DNA from: Cognatishimia activa | Lineage (GTDB): Bacteria > Pseudomonadota > Alphaproteobacteria > Rhodobacterales > Rhodobacteraceae | Direction: 5' to 3' | Length of the DNA stretch: 64,000 bases | NCBI RefSeq assembly: GCF_001458335.1 | Contig: NZ_CYTO01000004.1 | Location: 247,155 to 311,154 of the forward strand | Part shown: piece after piece, positions 28,304 to 36,805 of the stretch | Layout: every line of letters begins with the position of its first letter | How positions within the stretch are numbered: position 1 is the first letter of the stretch | Position numbers and translations under genes: made by a program | Notes under the pieces: generated by a model | Database searches by the model: none | Told to the model about the DNA's origin: nothing | The model's input: only the letters and a program-made list of their open reading frames with translations

Positions 28304-29065
28304 TCAGGAGATTTTGAAACCGTCTCCGAGGTACACGCGACGTACATTTTCATTCTCGACGACCTCATCAGGGCTGCCGGACATCAGAACTTTACCATCG
28401 TGCAAGATGTAAGCGCGGTCTACGATCTCAAGGGTTTCGCGAACGTTATGATCGGTGATGAGAACGCCAATACCGCGCTTTTTAAGGTCGGCGACCAAAT
28501 GACGAATATCCCCGACGCTGATCGGATCAACACCTGCGAAAGGTTCATCAAGAAGTAGGTATTTCGGATCCGCAGCCAAACACCGCGCGATTTCAACACG
28601 GCGACGTTCACCGCCGGACAATGCAAGCGCAGGGGCACGACGCAGATGTTCGATGGAAAACTCAGAGAGCAATTCTTCCAAACGAGCGCGGCGTTTCACG
28701 CGGTCTTTCTGCGAAATATCAAGAATGGCGAGAATGTTGTCTTCGACACTGAGTCCACGAAAAATGGACATCTCTTGTGGCAAGTATCCGATGCCGAGTT
28801 TGGCGCGGCGATACATTGGAAGGGTGGTAACATCTTCACCGTCGATGGTGACACGACCGCCCTCAGGAACAACAAGCCCTGCAATCGCGTAGAAACTGGT
28901 GGTTTTGCCGCTGCCGTTTGGCCCCAAAAGCGCTACCACTTCACCGCGCTTAAGGTCGAGACTAACATCGCGAATGACAACGCGTTTACGATAGCTTTTG
29001 CGGAGATTCTCGATCTTAAGACCCGAGCTGCCATCAGTGACTTTCAGTTCAGGAGCGGCCATCAT
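28304..29065 (-). CDS. lptB: LPS export ABC transporter ATPase LptB
   Basis: LptB is the cytoplasmic ATPase that, with LptFG, extracts lipopolysaccharide from the inner membrane towards the LptC-LptA bridge. The 253-residue protein has Walker A GPNGSGKTT, the signature ALSGGERRRVEIARCL, Walker B YLLLDEPFAGVDP and the switch His in LITDHNVRE. Two ATGs (29065 and 29062) are in tandem; the start overlaps the lptA stop codon. It is the third gene of lptC-lptA-lptB. Confidence 0.95.
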   Translation of the reverse strand: MMAAPELKVTDGSSGLKIENLRKSYRKRVVIRDVSLDLKRGEVVALLGPNGSGKTTSFYAIAGLVVPEGGRVTIDGEDVTTLPMYRRAKLGIGYLPQEMSIFRGLSVEDNILAILDISQKDRVKRRARLEELLSEFSIEHLRRAPALALSGGERRRVEIARCLAADPKYLLLDEPFAGVDPISVGDIRHLVADLKKRGIGVLITDHNVRETLEIVDRAYILHDGKVLMSGSPDEVVENENVRRVYLGDGFKIS

Positions 29066-29565
29066 TGATTTCCAGTCGGCTGCAAAACGGTCCGCACGCG
29101 TCCATGCAATTCTGCGGTGGAGTCATTTGTATTCACGGTCATCCGCTGCGCGGTGATTGTGTTTCGACCTTGCGCCAAGGAAACGTTGCCTTGCATGTGG
29201 ATCAAGCCGGTACCGACGTCATAAACAGCGCTTTCAGCCTGAGCGGTGTCTTTCCCGCTTAGAATCTTAACGCCTCCGGATCCGGTGAGTTTGGAAATGC
29301 CGTCTTGGCCATCGGTGTAGGCCACGTCGACCAGAGATGCGGTAAACTGCATTTCGCCTTGTGTGATCACGACGCTGCCTTCAAACCGAGCGTTGCCCGT
29401 TTCTTGGTCAACACTCAGGCTGTCAGCTTGCACCTCAATTGGTGCGTTTGAGTCATTGCCCCCAATGCCGAAATCTACTTTGAATTCCTGTGCTAAAACG
29501 CCGGATGAAAGCCCAATCAAGAAGGCAATACTGATAACAAAAAGTCGATACAAACCGTGCCTCAT
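29062..29565 (-). CDS. lptA: Periplasmic LPS transport protein LptA
   Basis: LptA forms the periplasmic bridge that carries lipopolysaccharide to the outer membrane. A signal peptide (residues 1-26, ending GVLA) is followed by an OstA-like beta-jellyroll domain: IEVQADSLSVDQETGNARFEG and VVITQGEMQF, then repeated strands such as NVSLAQGRNTITAQRMTVN. The 167-residue length is usual. It lies six bases after lptC and overlaps lptB. Confidence 0.93.
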   Translation of the reverse strand: MRHGLYRLFVISIAFLIGLSSGVLAQEFKVDFGIGGNDSNAPIEVQADSLSVDQETGNARFEGSVVITQGEMQFTASLVDVAYTDGQDGISKLTGSGGVKILSGKDTAQAESAVYDVGTGLIHMQGNVSLAQGRNTITAQRMTVNTNDSTAELHGRVRTVLQPTGNQ

Positions 29566-29571
29566 GCGTTT

Positions 29572-30171
29572 CTATGGCGTGTATATCAGCTTTACGCCAT
29601 TTGTGAAAAGGAAACGCCCGTTTACGTCGTCCTCATCAACCTTCAACTCCATTGAACCAGCGGTGAATTCGCCAAAGGGTCCATCACCGTGGATTTCGGT
29701 ATTGGAAATGGCGGTGCCAGAATTGAAATTCAAGGTCAGCGTTTCGGAAAGGAAGCGGTAACCCGTCGAGGATATGACCTCTACCGCGCCAGCCAATTCA
29801 GCTTCCATTCTGCGTGAATTCACAGTGCCTTCGCGCGCTGTCAGGTTCACGTCAGAGCCATTGGCGTAGATAATTTCCGCATTGAGGTTTTCCACCTCAG
29901 AGTGCTGGGGGTTATGCGGATCTGGCCTTGCAGAACTCGCAGTGATTTTAATGTCGTCCCCAAAGGTAGTTTGCCCGGTCAAAAAAGGTGTCGTGATCCG
30001 TTGATCGCTCGCACGATTTTCAAGTTCGACTTTGGCGAATGGGATTGTGCTGGTTGGGGCGACGGAGCGGGCGAACAGGAACATGGTCGACAAAAGGACC
30101 AGCGCCAATAGTGGTAACAGGACCTTCAGACCATTTATGGTCTGAGTGTATGTTAACCCGCGACGCGCCAT
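29572..30171 (-). CDS. lptC: LPS export protein LptC
   Basis: LptC is anchored in the inner membrane and passes lipopolysaccharide from LptBFG to LptA. The 199-residue protein has one membrane span near the N-terminus (about 15-33, LLPLLALVLLSTMFLFA) and a periplasmic jellyroll domain. The start ATG at 30171 overlaps the rnd stop codon in an ATGA arrangement, which is why I prefer it to the longer open frame from 30201. LptC sequences vary a lot between species; the context makes the call firm. Confidence 0.9.
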   Translation of the reverse strand: MARRGLTYTQTINGLKVLLPLLALVLLSTMFLFARSVAPTSTIPFAKVELENRASDQRITTPFLTGQTTFGDDIKITASSARPDPHNPQHSEVENLNAEIIYANGSDVNLTAREGTVNSRRMEAELAGAVEVISSTGYRFLSETLTLNFNSGTAISNTEIHGDGPFGEFTAGSMELKVDEDDVNGRFLFTNGVKLIYTP

Positions 30172-30782
30172 CAGTGTGCAAAAATGTCCTGATCCGGCCA
30201 ACCTTCCAAATCCAACACGGCACGCGTTGGTAGGAAATCATAGCAAGACTGCGCCAAGGCTGTGCGGCCTTCACGTTCCAAGCGTTCATTTAGCTTTTCA
30301 CGCAGCTGATGAAGGTACAGAACGTCTGACGCCGCATAGTCTAGTTGCGCGTCAGTCAGCTTAGTCGCGCCCCAATCGCTCATCTGTTGCTGTTTGGAGA
30401 TGTCGACATTCAAGAGTTCTTGCAGCAGGTTTTTCAGTCCGTGTCGGTCCGTATAGGTGCGGACCAGTTTTGAAGCGATTTTAGTGCAATAGACTGGTGC
30501 GGTGAGTGCACCGAACGCATTGTGCATCGCAGCGATGTCAAAACGACCGAAATGAAACAGCTTTAAGACATTTGGGTCTTCTAGCATCTTGCAGAGATTT
30601 GGTGCCTCTGTCTGGCCTTTCGCTACTTGGACAATATGCGCATCACCGTCTCCGCCGGACATCTGAATGACGCACAACCGGTCCCGATGGGGATTCAAAC
30701 CCATGGTCTCACAATCGATTGCCACGATGGGGCCCAGATCAAGCCCGTCCGGTAGATCGCCCTGATAAAGATGGTTTGCCAT
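30171..30782 (-). CDS. rnd: Ribonuclease D-like 3'-5' exonuclease, short form
   Basis: The 203-residue protein is a DEDDy exonuclease domain without the C-terminal HRDC domains of E. coli RNase D. The four acidic positions are visible: Asp and Glu in AIDCETMGLNP, Asp in FHFGRFDIAAM, and the Tyr and Asp of YAASDVLYL. Such short forms occur widely in alphaproteobacteria beside lptC. It probably trims RNA 3' ends; DNA activity cannot be excluded. It is the first gene of the rnd-lptCAB unit. Confidence 0.9.
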   Translation of the reverse strand: MANHLYQGDLPDGLDLGPIVAIDCETMGLNPHRDRLCVIQMSGGDGDAHIVQVAKGQTEAPNLCKMLEDPNVLKLFHFGRFDIAAMHNAFGALTAPVYCTKIASKLVRTYTDRHGLKNLLQELLNVDISKQQQMSDWGATKLTDAQLDYAASDVLYLHQLREKLNERLEREGRTALAQSCYDFLPTRAVLDLEGWPDQDIFAH

Positions 30783-30945
30783 AGTGTCCTCAAGTTTGGT
30801 GCTGTTTCCGACTTACGTCTTTGTACGATGTTATTCAATTGCAGGCGCGCGGGAAAACGCTGGTTTTGCTCCCAGCGAAATTCTTTGGCGGCTGGTCATC
30901 AAGACGCGGTTCGTCGTAAGCTAATTTTACAGCTATTCTTGGAAG

Positions 30946-31515
30946 ATGAATATGAGCCAACGACTAGAACAAGTCCTCAATGCGATCGACGCTGCTAATT
31001 CCAAAGACCCACGGATGGAAGACGGCCAACCTGAAGCTCTGCTCTATGGACACCGAATGAGCGAGGAATGCGCGCGCTTGTTTCCTGACGCCCCAGAAAC
31101 TTTGCAGCTGGCGGCAAGGGGGCAGCATGTGGAACGCTGGATTCTGAAGCGCACAGATTTCCCAGAGGGTCGTGCGGGCTACCTGACTTGGCGAAAAGAC
31201 CTTGCGGCGCATCATGCCAAAACGGTGTCAGGGTTTATGGCTGATGCAGGGTACAGCGACGACGATTGTGCAGAAGTGGAAAAGATGCTTCGAAAAGAGG
31301 GCATCAAACGAAATGAGCTTGTTCAGTCCCTTGAGGACGTCATCTGTTTTGTCTTCTTAAAGTGGTACTTCGCCCCGTTTTCGGCGAAACATCCCGACGA
31401 CAAAGTTCAGCGAATCGTTGAAAAAACAGCGCGCAAAATGTCCAGCCAGGCGCGTCAGCGAGCGTTGGAAGAGTTTGATTTGCCAGCCGAATTGGCGCCA
31501 AAATTTGCGATCTAG
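30946..31515 (+). CDS. DUF4202 family protein
   Basis: The 189-residue protein has no signal peptide or membrane span. Features that mark the family include LLYGHRMSEECARLFPDA, ARGQHVERWILKR and LVQSLEDVICFVFLKWYF. The conserved His residues (GHRMSEE, GQHVERW) and acidic residues recall a helical metal-dependent hydrolase of the HD type, but this is only an impression. The gene is alone, divergent from rnd, and ends before a terminator. The function is unknown. Confidence 0.75.
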   Translation: MNMSQRLEQVLNAIDAANSKDPRMEDGQPEALLYGHRMSEECARLFPDAPETLQLAARGQHVERWILKRTDFPEGRAGYLTWRKDLAAHHAKTVSGFMADAGYSDDDCAEVEKMLRKEGIKRNELVQSLEDVICFVFLKWYFAPFSAKHPDDKVQRIVEKTARKMSSQARQRALEEFDLPAELAPKFAI

Positions 31516-31597
31516 AACACTGGGCTAAATCTCAGCGTAACTCATGTCGCAATCGATGCTCGTGTCACACTTTGGTCGCCGCGTCTGACCAGGACGC

Positions 31598-31630
31598 AAA
31601 AAACGGCGCCAGAGTGCCGGCGCCGTTTTG
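31598..31630. terminator. Bidirectional terminator between DUF4202 gene and transporter ATPase
   Basis: A stem of 11 bp including the A-T ends (31600-31610 with 31619-31629) is flanked by A and T runs on both sides. It serves the two convergent genes. Confidence 0.8.
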
Positions 31631-31649
31631 CAATAAGTCTAGTTAGATC

Positions 31650-32711
31650 TTAGCGGATCCGTTGTTCTGTCTTCGCATCGAAGAATAGGACTTTTTCAGG
31701 CTGATAAGCGACCTTCACCGTAGAACCTTTTGGCAGCACTTCTTCTTCTTTGCTTTCGACGATGATGCGTTCGCCGGTGCTTGCGGTGAGGTATTCGTAG
31801 GACACGCCGCCTAGTTGCTCTGCCAAATCGACTTTGATGCCGCTTTCAGCTTCAGAAACGGTAAGGTGTTGCGGACGTAGGCCGACCAATACCTGGGTTC
31901 CCTCGGCAGGGAGTGAAACCGTTGTTTCGATCACTTCGCCATCCAGCGCAGGGACGCGCACTTTCCCGCCGTCTACAACACCGTTCAAGAAGTTCATGGA
32001 CGGAGAGCCGATAAAGCCAGCAACAAACTTGTTGTCGGGGTCACGGAACAGATCCATCGGAGCGCCGACCTGTTCGATATGACCTGCACGTAGCACAACG
32101 ATTTTGTCTGCAAGCGTCATCGCTTCGACCTGATCATGTGTCACATAGATCATGGTCGCGCCGATTTCGCTGTGGAGACGTGCAATCTCAACACGCATGT
32201 CCACGCGCAATTCTGCGTCGAGGTTTGAAAGCGGTTCGTCAAACAGGAACACTTCTGGTCCCCGGACGATAGCACGGCCAATCGCTACCCGTTGACGCTG
32301 GCCGCCGGACAATGCCTTTGGTTTGCGGGTCAGGTATTCATCGAGCTTCAGGATTTCAGAGGCTTCGCCCACCTTCCGCTTGATTTCATCTTTTGGAACG
32401 CCGTTCATTTTCAAGCCGAAGCCCATGTTTTCTTCGACGGTCATATGCGGGTAAAGCGCATAGGTCTGGAACACCATAGCGATACCCCGCTCAGCAGGGT
32501 CCATATGTGTCACGTCACGTGCACCAATGTCGATCTGCCCGCCGGTGGTTTCTTCGAGACCAGCCACCATGCGCAGCAAAGTTGATTTACCGCAGCCTGA
32601 TGGGCCAACAAAGACGCAGAATTCCCCGTCTTCGATTTTTAGATCCACACCGTGGATAACCTGTGTCTGGCCGTATTTCTTTACGACATTGGTGAGTTCA
32701 ACACCGGACAT
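31650..32711 (-). CDS. Sugar ABC transporter ATP-binding protein (UgpC/MsmK/MalK-like)
   Basis: The 353-residue protein is the ATPase of a CUT1 type carbohydrate importer: Walker A GPSGCGKST, signature LSGGQRQRVAIGRAIV, Walker B VFLFDEPLSNLDA, and a C-terminal TOBE domain (about 240-345) that often takes part in regulation. It is transcribed away from the binding protein and permease genes, but lies beside iclR, which it precedes on the chromosome by 12 bases. It very likely energises the galactoside transporter encoded at 33.6-36.8 kb. Confidence 0.93.
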   Translation of the reverse strand: MSGVELTNVVKKYGQTQVIHGVDLKIEDGEFCVFVGPSGCGKSTLLRMVAGLEETTGGQIDIGARDVTHMDPAERGIAMVFQTYALYPHMTVEENMGFGLKMNGVPKDEIKRKVGEASEILKLDEYLTRKPKALSGGQRQRVAIGRAIVRGPEVFLFDEPLSNLDAELRVDMRVEIARLHSEIGATMIYVTHDQVEAMTLADKIVVLRAGHIEQVGAPMDLFRDPDNKFVAGFIGSPSMNFLNGVVDGGKVRVPALDGEVIETTVSLPAEGTQVLVGLRPQHLTVSEAESGIKVDLAEQLGGVSYEYLTASTGERIIVESKEEEVLPKGSTVKVAYQPEKVLFFDAKTEQRIR

Positions 32712-32723
32712 AAGGGGATACTC

Positions 32724-33509
32724 CTAATTATATGCGGGGAACTGCCAAGCTGCGGCGTCTTCCCCGATGTCGGTTGCACATTTCAGCAGGCGCGGACGCA
32801 GTTCGTCCAACTCTGCCAATGAGCGTCTGTCTGTTGTGGTTGTGATGGAAATCGCGCCGATGACGCGACCGCCGCCGGAATGAATCGGGGCCGCGATACA
32901 AATGATACCGGGCTCATGTTCTTCGCGGTCATAGGAAAAACCGTCAGCGCGAATAGTCTCTAATTCAGCGCGAAGTGCGTCCGACGAGGTAAGTGTGGCG
33001 TCGGTATATTTTAGGTAAGCTTGTTGGCTCAGCGCGCGTTCCAGGCGTTCACCTTCCATGTAGGCCATCATCGCTTTACCAACGCCTGTGCAATAGGCCG
33101 GGCCCACCTTGCCGGCGGCAGCAAACATTTCCACAGGCTTTGCTGCGTTACGTTTGTCGACGTAAAGTACTTGGCCATTGTCGAATTGCGCGAGGTGAAG
33201 TGTTTCACCGGTTTCTTCCGCGAGACTGTCGAGGTGTCGACTTGCGACCGGTGCAAGCGAGGACTGTCCCCATGCGGCGTGCGCGAAGCGTACCAAACGT
33301 AAGCCGAGGCTATAGGTTTGACGCTCCTCGTCGTAATTCAGCATGCCTTGATTCGTCAGAGTCTGCAGGAAGCGGTAGAGGGTCGCCTTGGGATGAGGAC
33401 TTTGCGCAAGTAGGTCAGAAAACCGAATGGGCCGACCTGCGGTCGCCACCAAATCAAGGATTTCCAAGGCCTTACCGACCGTGCCATCCTTTTTCTCTGT
33501 TTGTGCCAT
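32724..33509 (-). CDS. IclR family transcriptional regulator
   Basis: The N-terminal winged helix (about residues 10-75: ALEILDLVATAGRPIRFSDLL, then HPKATLYRFLQTL) is followed by the IclR effector-binding domain with EHEPGIICIAAPIHSGGGRVI near its end. The 261-residue length is normal. A gggagg site precedes the ATG. It is divergent from the galactoside operon and cotranscribed with the transporter ATPase, so it probably controls both, with a galactose pathway intermediate as effector. This role is inferred from position. Confidence 0.9.
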   Translation of the reverse strand: MAQTEKKDGTVGKALEILDLVATAGRPIRFSDLLAQSPHPKATLYRFLQTLTNQGMLNYDEERQTYSLGLRLVRFAHAAWGQSSLAPVASRHLDSLAEETGETLHLAQFDNGQVLYVDKRNAAKPVEMFAAAGKVGPAYCTGVGKAMMAYMEGERLERALSQQAYLKYTDATLTSSDALRAELETIRADGFSYDREEHEPGIICIAAPIHSGGGRVIGAISITTTTDRRSLAELDELRPRLLKCATDIGEDAAAWQFPAYN

Positions 33510-33555
33510 GTCTTCATTCCTCCCAGTTCCATCGGGTTAAGCCTGACGAAACGTG

Positions 33556-33584
33556 TTGACAACCCTAGCTGCACGCTTCATTGT
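33556..33584 (+). promoter_or_regulatory. Sigma-70-like promoter of the galactoside operon
   Basis: TTGACA (33556-33561) is separated by 17 bases from CATTGT (33579-33584). The -35 box is perfect and the -10 box is moderate, as expected for a regulated promoter. Confidence 0.6.
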
Positions 33585-33622
33585 TTTCAATAGTTAAAAC
33601 CAAGTTTCACTATTTGGAACTT
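33583..33622 (+). promoter_or_regulatory. Candidate tandem operators for the IclR regulator
   Basis: Two imperfect palindromes follow the promoter: one at 33583-33600 (gtttt...aaaac, 14 of 18 positions symmetrical) and one at 33602-33622 (arms aagtttc and ggaactt, 6 of 7). They overlap or follow the -10 box, so binding could block transcription. The binding protein is assumed to be the divergent IclR regulator. Confidence 0.4.
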
Positions 33623-33650
33623 AAATTGGAGCAATATGGGGAGGAAAACC

Positions 33651-34886
33651 ATGTTCCTTAAGACGAAGTCCGCGCTGGCGGCTTTGGCAGCATCCGCTGC
33701 TATGACCACGACTGCGTTTGCAGGCGATCTTGTCATCAACTTTGACGACCTGAACCCAGGTCCGAAGCAAGCGTTCGAAGATGCGATCGCGCAGTTCAAA
33801 TCTGAAAACCCTGACATCAACGTCATTGTGAACAACAACGACCGCGAAGCGCACAAATCCGCGATCCGCAACTTCTTGACCGCCGATGCACCGGACGTGA
33901 CTTCTTGGTATCCTGGCAACCGCATGGCGCCGTTCGTTGACGCGGGTCTGTTCGAACCGGTGACTGATCTGTGGGCCGAAAACGGCTTTAACGATGATCT
34001 GGCCGCGATTAAGGCAACCATGTCCCGCGATGGCGAGATCTGGGGTGTGCCTTACTCTTACTACCAGTGGGGCGTTTACTACCGCTCTGACATCTTTGAC
34101 CTTCTGAAAATTGAAGAGCCAAAGACTTGGGACGATCTGTTGGCAGCTTGTGCTCCGATGAAAGAAGCGGGCGTGACACCATTCACCATCGGCACCAAAT
34201 TCCTTTGGACTGCAGCGGGTGTATTTGACTACATCAACCTGCGTACAAATGGCTACGAAGTGCACAACGATCTGACCGCAGGTAAGATCAAGTACACCGA
34301 TCCTCGTATCGTGAAGACCATGGAAAACTGGAAGACTCTGATCGACGAATGTGGCTTCGTTGACAATCACGCTTCCATGAGCTGGCAGGACGCAATTGCA
34401 CCATTCGCAAACGGTGACGCGGCGATGTATGTCATGGGTAACTTCTCTGTGGATGGCTACAAGAACGCTGGTCTGACATACGAGCAGATCGACTTCTTCC
34501 AGTTCCCTGAAATCACCCCGGGTCTGCCACGCGCAGAAGAAGCACCTGCGGATGCTTTCTTTATTCCAACCAACGCGAAGAACAAAGAAGACGCGCGTAA
34601 ATGGCTGGCATTTGTGGCACGTCCTGATGTGCAGACAAAGTGGAACTCCACCATGGGTCAGCTGCCAATCAACTCCAAAGCGGAAGTGGGCGACGACAAG
34701 TTCCTGAAAGAGGGCTTCGCAACTCTTTCCACTGCAACCGGTCTTGCACAGTTCTACGACCGTGACGCCCCAGCGGCGATGGCGAAGGCTGGTATGGAAG
34801 GCTTCCAAAAGTTCATGCTGGACACATCCACAATGATGGAAGTTCTGACCCGTTTGGACGAAGTACAGGAAGAGGTTTACAAGTAA
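33651..34886 (+). CDS. Extracellular sugar-binding protein of a CUT1 ABC transporter
   Basis: A signal peptide (residues 1-24, ending TTAFA) precedes a family 1 solute-binding domain. It resembles MalE/UgpB proteins: LVINFDDLNPGPKQAFEDAI at the start of the mature chain and MYVMGNFSVDGYKNAG in the second lobe. The mature protein should capture an oligosaccharide in the periplasm. Its neighbours (GH36 and GH42 glycosidases) suggest alpha- or beta-galactosides. The ATG at 33651 has a ggggagg site; an in-frame ATG at 33636 is less likely. Confidence 0.93.
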   Translation: MFLKTKSALAALAASAAMTTTAFAGDLVINFDDLNPGPKQAFEDAIAQFKSENPDINVIVNNNDREAHKSAIRNFLTADAPDVTSWYPGNRMAPFVDAGLFEPVTDLWAENGFNDDLAAIKATMSRDGEIWGVPYSYYQWGVYYRSDIFDLLKIEEPKTWDDLLAACAPMKEAGVTPFTIGTKFLWTAAGVFDYINLRTNGYEVHNDLTAGKIKYTDPRIVKTMENWKTLIDECGFVDNHASMSWQDAIAPFANGDAAMYVMGNFSVDGYKNAGLTYEQIDFFQFPEITPGLPRAEEAPADAFFIPTNAKNKEDARKWLAFVARPDVQTKWNSTMGQLPINSKAEVGDDKFLKEGFATLSTATGLAQFYDRDAPAAMAKAGMEGFQKFMLDTSTMMEVLTRLDEVQEEVYK

Positions 34887-34965
34887 ACCTTAACTCATCG
34901 CGGCGGGCGTCCATTGATGCGCCCGCCGTATTTTGTTTCACGCGATGTTTGTTGGGAGATCGCGC

Positions 34966-35955
34966 ATGGCTTTTACCGAAACACGCGCTGGGACACAAAA
35001 AACCAGCTGGCTGGCTAAGAACAAGCTGAACATTGCCCCTTGGCTCTTTTTGGCTCCGGCATTGCTTTACTTTGCCATCTATGTGGTTGTGCCGATCTTT
35101 GAATCGATCTGGCTGTCGTTCTATGAATGGAATGGCTTGTACCGTGCCGATGGTACCTCTACCGCATCATGGGTTGGGTTTGAGAACTATGTGAAGCTTT
35201 GGGATGACCCAAAGTTCTGGATCTCGCTCAAAAACAACGTCCTTTGGTTGGTGCTTTACATGCTGGCGGTGCCGGCAGGATTGTTTATCGCGCTGTTTTT
35301 GAACCAAAAAACGCCGGGAATGCGGCTTTATAAATCCCTCTTCTTCTTCCCATTTGTGATTTCACAAGTGGTTGTTGGTCTGATCTTTGGCTGGTTTTAC
35401 AACCCGGATTTCGGCGTAGTGGGTACCATCTGGAAAGCGCTTTATTGCGAGGAAACCGTCAACATTCTGGGGAATGCGACGTTCAAGTGTTCCCGTGCTG
35501 CGCCGGACATTTTGTCGAGCCCAGAATTCGCGACCTATGGCATTATCGCCGCTGGTTTGTGGCCACAGATTGCTTATTGCATGATCCTCTACCTCACGGG
35601 TTTGAACAACGTCGCTGCTGACCAAATCGAAGCGGGTCGTTTAGACGGCGCAAAAGGCTGGAAAATGCTTTGGTATGTGGTGCTCCCACAGCTGCGCCCA
35701 GCAACTTTCATTGCCGTCGTTGTCACCGTGATCGGCGCGCTGCGTTCCTTTGACATGATTGCAATCATGACACAGGGCGGACCGTTCGGATCTACCAATG
35801 TGCTGGCTTACTACATGTTTGAAACTGCGATCTCGGAATATGGTGAACGCTACGGCTATGGCTCTGCCATCGCGACGGTCCTCTTCCTGATCATGCTTGT
35901 CTACATCAGCTATTTCCTATGGCGGATGTACCAAGACGAAAAAGGAGCGCACTAA
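34966..35955 (+). CDS. Sugar ABC transporter permease, MalF-like
   Basis: The 329-residue inner-membrane protein has about six spans and the binding-protein-dependent transport signature (EAGRLDGAKGWKMLWYVVLPQLRP) that contacts the ATPase. A larger periplasmic loop with two Cys (YCEETVNILGNATFKCS) lies in the middle. The start ATG 34966 follows a gggag site; the open frame begins at 34933. It stands 79 bases after the binding protein and one base before the second permease. Confidence 0.93.
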   Translation: MAFTETRAGTQKTSWLAKNKLNIAPWLFLAPALLYFAIYVVVPIFESIWLSFYEWNGLYRADGTSTASWVGFENYVKLWDDPKFWISLKNNVLWLVLYMLAVPAGLFIALFLNQKTPGMRLYKSLFFFPFVISQVVVGLIFGWFYNPDFGVVGTIWKALYCEETVNILGNATFKCSRAAPDILSSPEFATYGIIAAGLWPQIAYCMILYLTGLNNVAADQIEAGRLDGAKGWKMLWYVVLPQLRPATFIAVVVTVIGALRSFDMIAIMTQGGPFGSTNVLAYYMFETAISEYGERYGYGSAIATVLFLIMLVYISYFLWRMYQDEKGAH

Positions 35956-35956
35956 G

Positions 35957-36805
35957 ATGTTCCCGAAACCGATTGAAAACTCAAGCGCCACGGTGCGCAC
36001 CGGCTACCAAGCCTTTGTTCCTGTGGCTCTGTTTATCTGGCTCTTGCCGATGGTCGCCATCTTCATGACCTCCGTGCGTTCCGCCGAAGATATCAACTCC
36101 GGTAACGTATTCGGTTGGCCCTCTGAATTCGCGCTGGTCGAGAACTACATCGCCGTTTTTGAACGCTCTCAGGCTGCGATGTACCTGATGAACTCCTTTA
36201 TGATCACGATCCCATCGGTGGTGATCTCGGTGGCCTTGGCTTGTCTGGCGGGTTATGCGTTGGCGATCTATCGCTTCAAGTGGGCGCTGCCGTTGTTCTT
36301 CCTGTTCGTGGCAGGCAACTTCGTGCCTTACCAGATTCTAATGGTGCCGGTTCGCGACATGTCTGTGCAGGTGGGGCTCTATGACACGATCCAAGGCCAG
36401 GTTTTCTTCCACGCAGCTTTCCAAACGGGCTTCTGCACTCTGTTCATGCGGAACTTCATTAAGGCGCTTCCATTCGATCTGATCGAAAGCGCTCGGATTG
36501 AGGGCGTGTCTGAGCCGAAGATCTTCTGGTACGTGGTCATTCCTTTGATGCGCCCAGCGATTGCGGCACTTGCGGTTCTAATCTTTACTTTTGTTTGGAA
36601 CGACTTCTTCTGGGCAAACGTTTTGACCCAAGGTGAAAGTGCGAAACCGATTACTGCAGGCGTGCGTGCGCTGAACGGCCAGTTCGTGAACAACTGGCAC
36701 CTCGTATCTGCGGCTTCACTACTGGCGGCCTTGCCCCCGGTTGTCATGTTCTTCCTGATGCAGCGCCACTTCATTGCGGGCCTGACGCTCGGAGCCGTGA
36801 AATGA
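35957..36805 (+). CDS. Sugar ABC transporter permease, MalG-like
   Basis: The 282-residue protein has six spans and the EAA-type loop ESARIEGVSEPKIFWYVVIPLMRP, which docks on the ATPase. It pairs with the upstream MalF-like permease to form the channel. The ATG at 35957 has aaaggag upstream inside the end of the previous gene. Its stop codon overlaps the alpha-galactosidase start (ATGA), which links uptake and hydrolysis in one transcript. Confidence 0.93.
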   Translation: MFPKPIENSSATVRTGYQAFVPVALFIWLLPMVAIFMTSVRSAEDINSGNVFGWPSEFALVENYIAVFERSQAAMYLMNSFMITIPSVVISVALACLAGYALAIYRFKWALPLFFLFVAGNFVPYQILMVPVRDMSVQVGLYDTIQGQVFFHAAFQTGFCTLFMRNFIKALPFDLIESARIEGVSEPKIFWYVVIPLMRPAIAALAVLIFTFVWNDFFWANVLTQGESAKPITAGVRALNGQFVNNWHLVSAASLLAALPPVVMFFLMQRHFIAGLTLGAVK

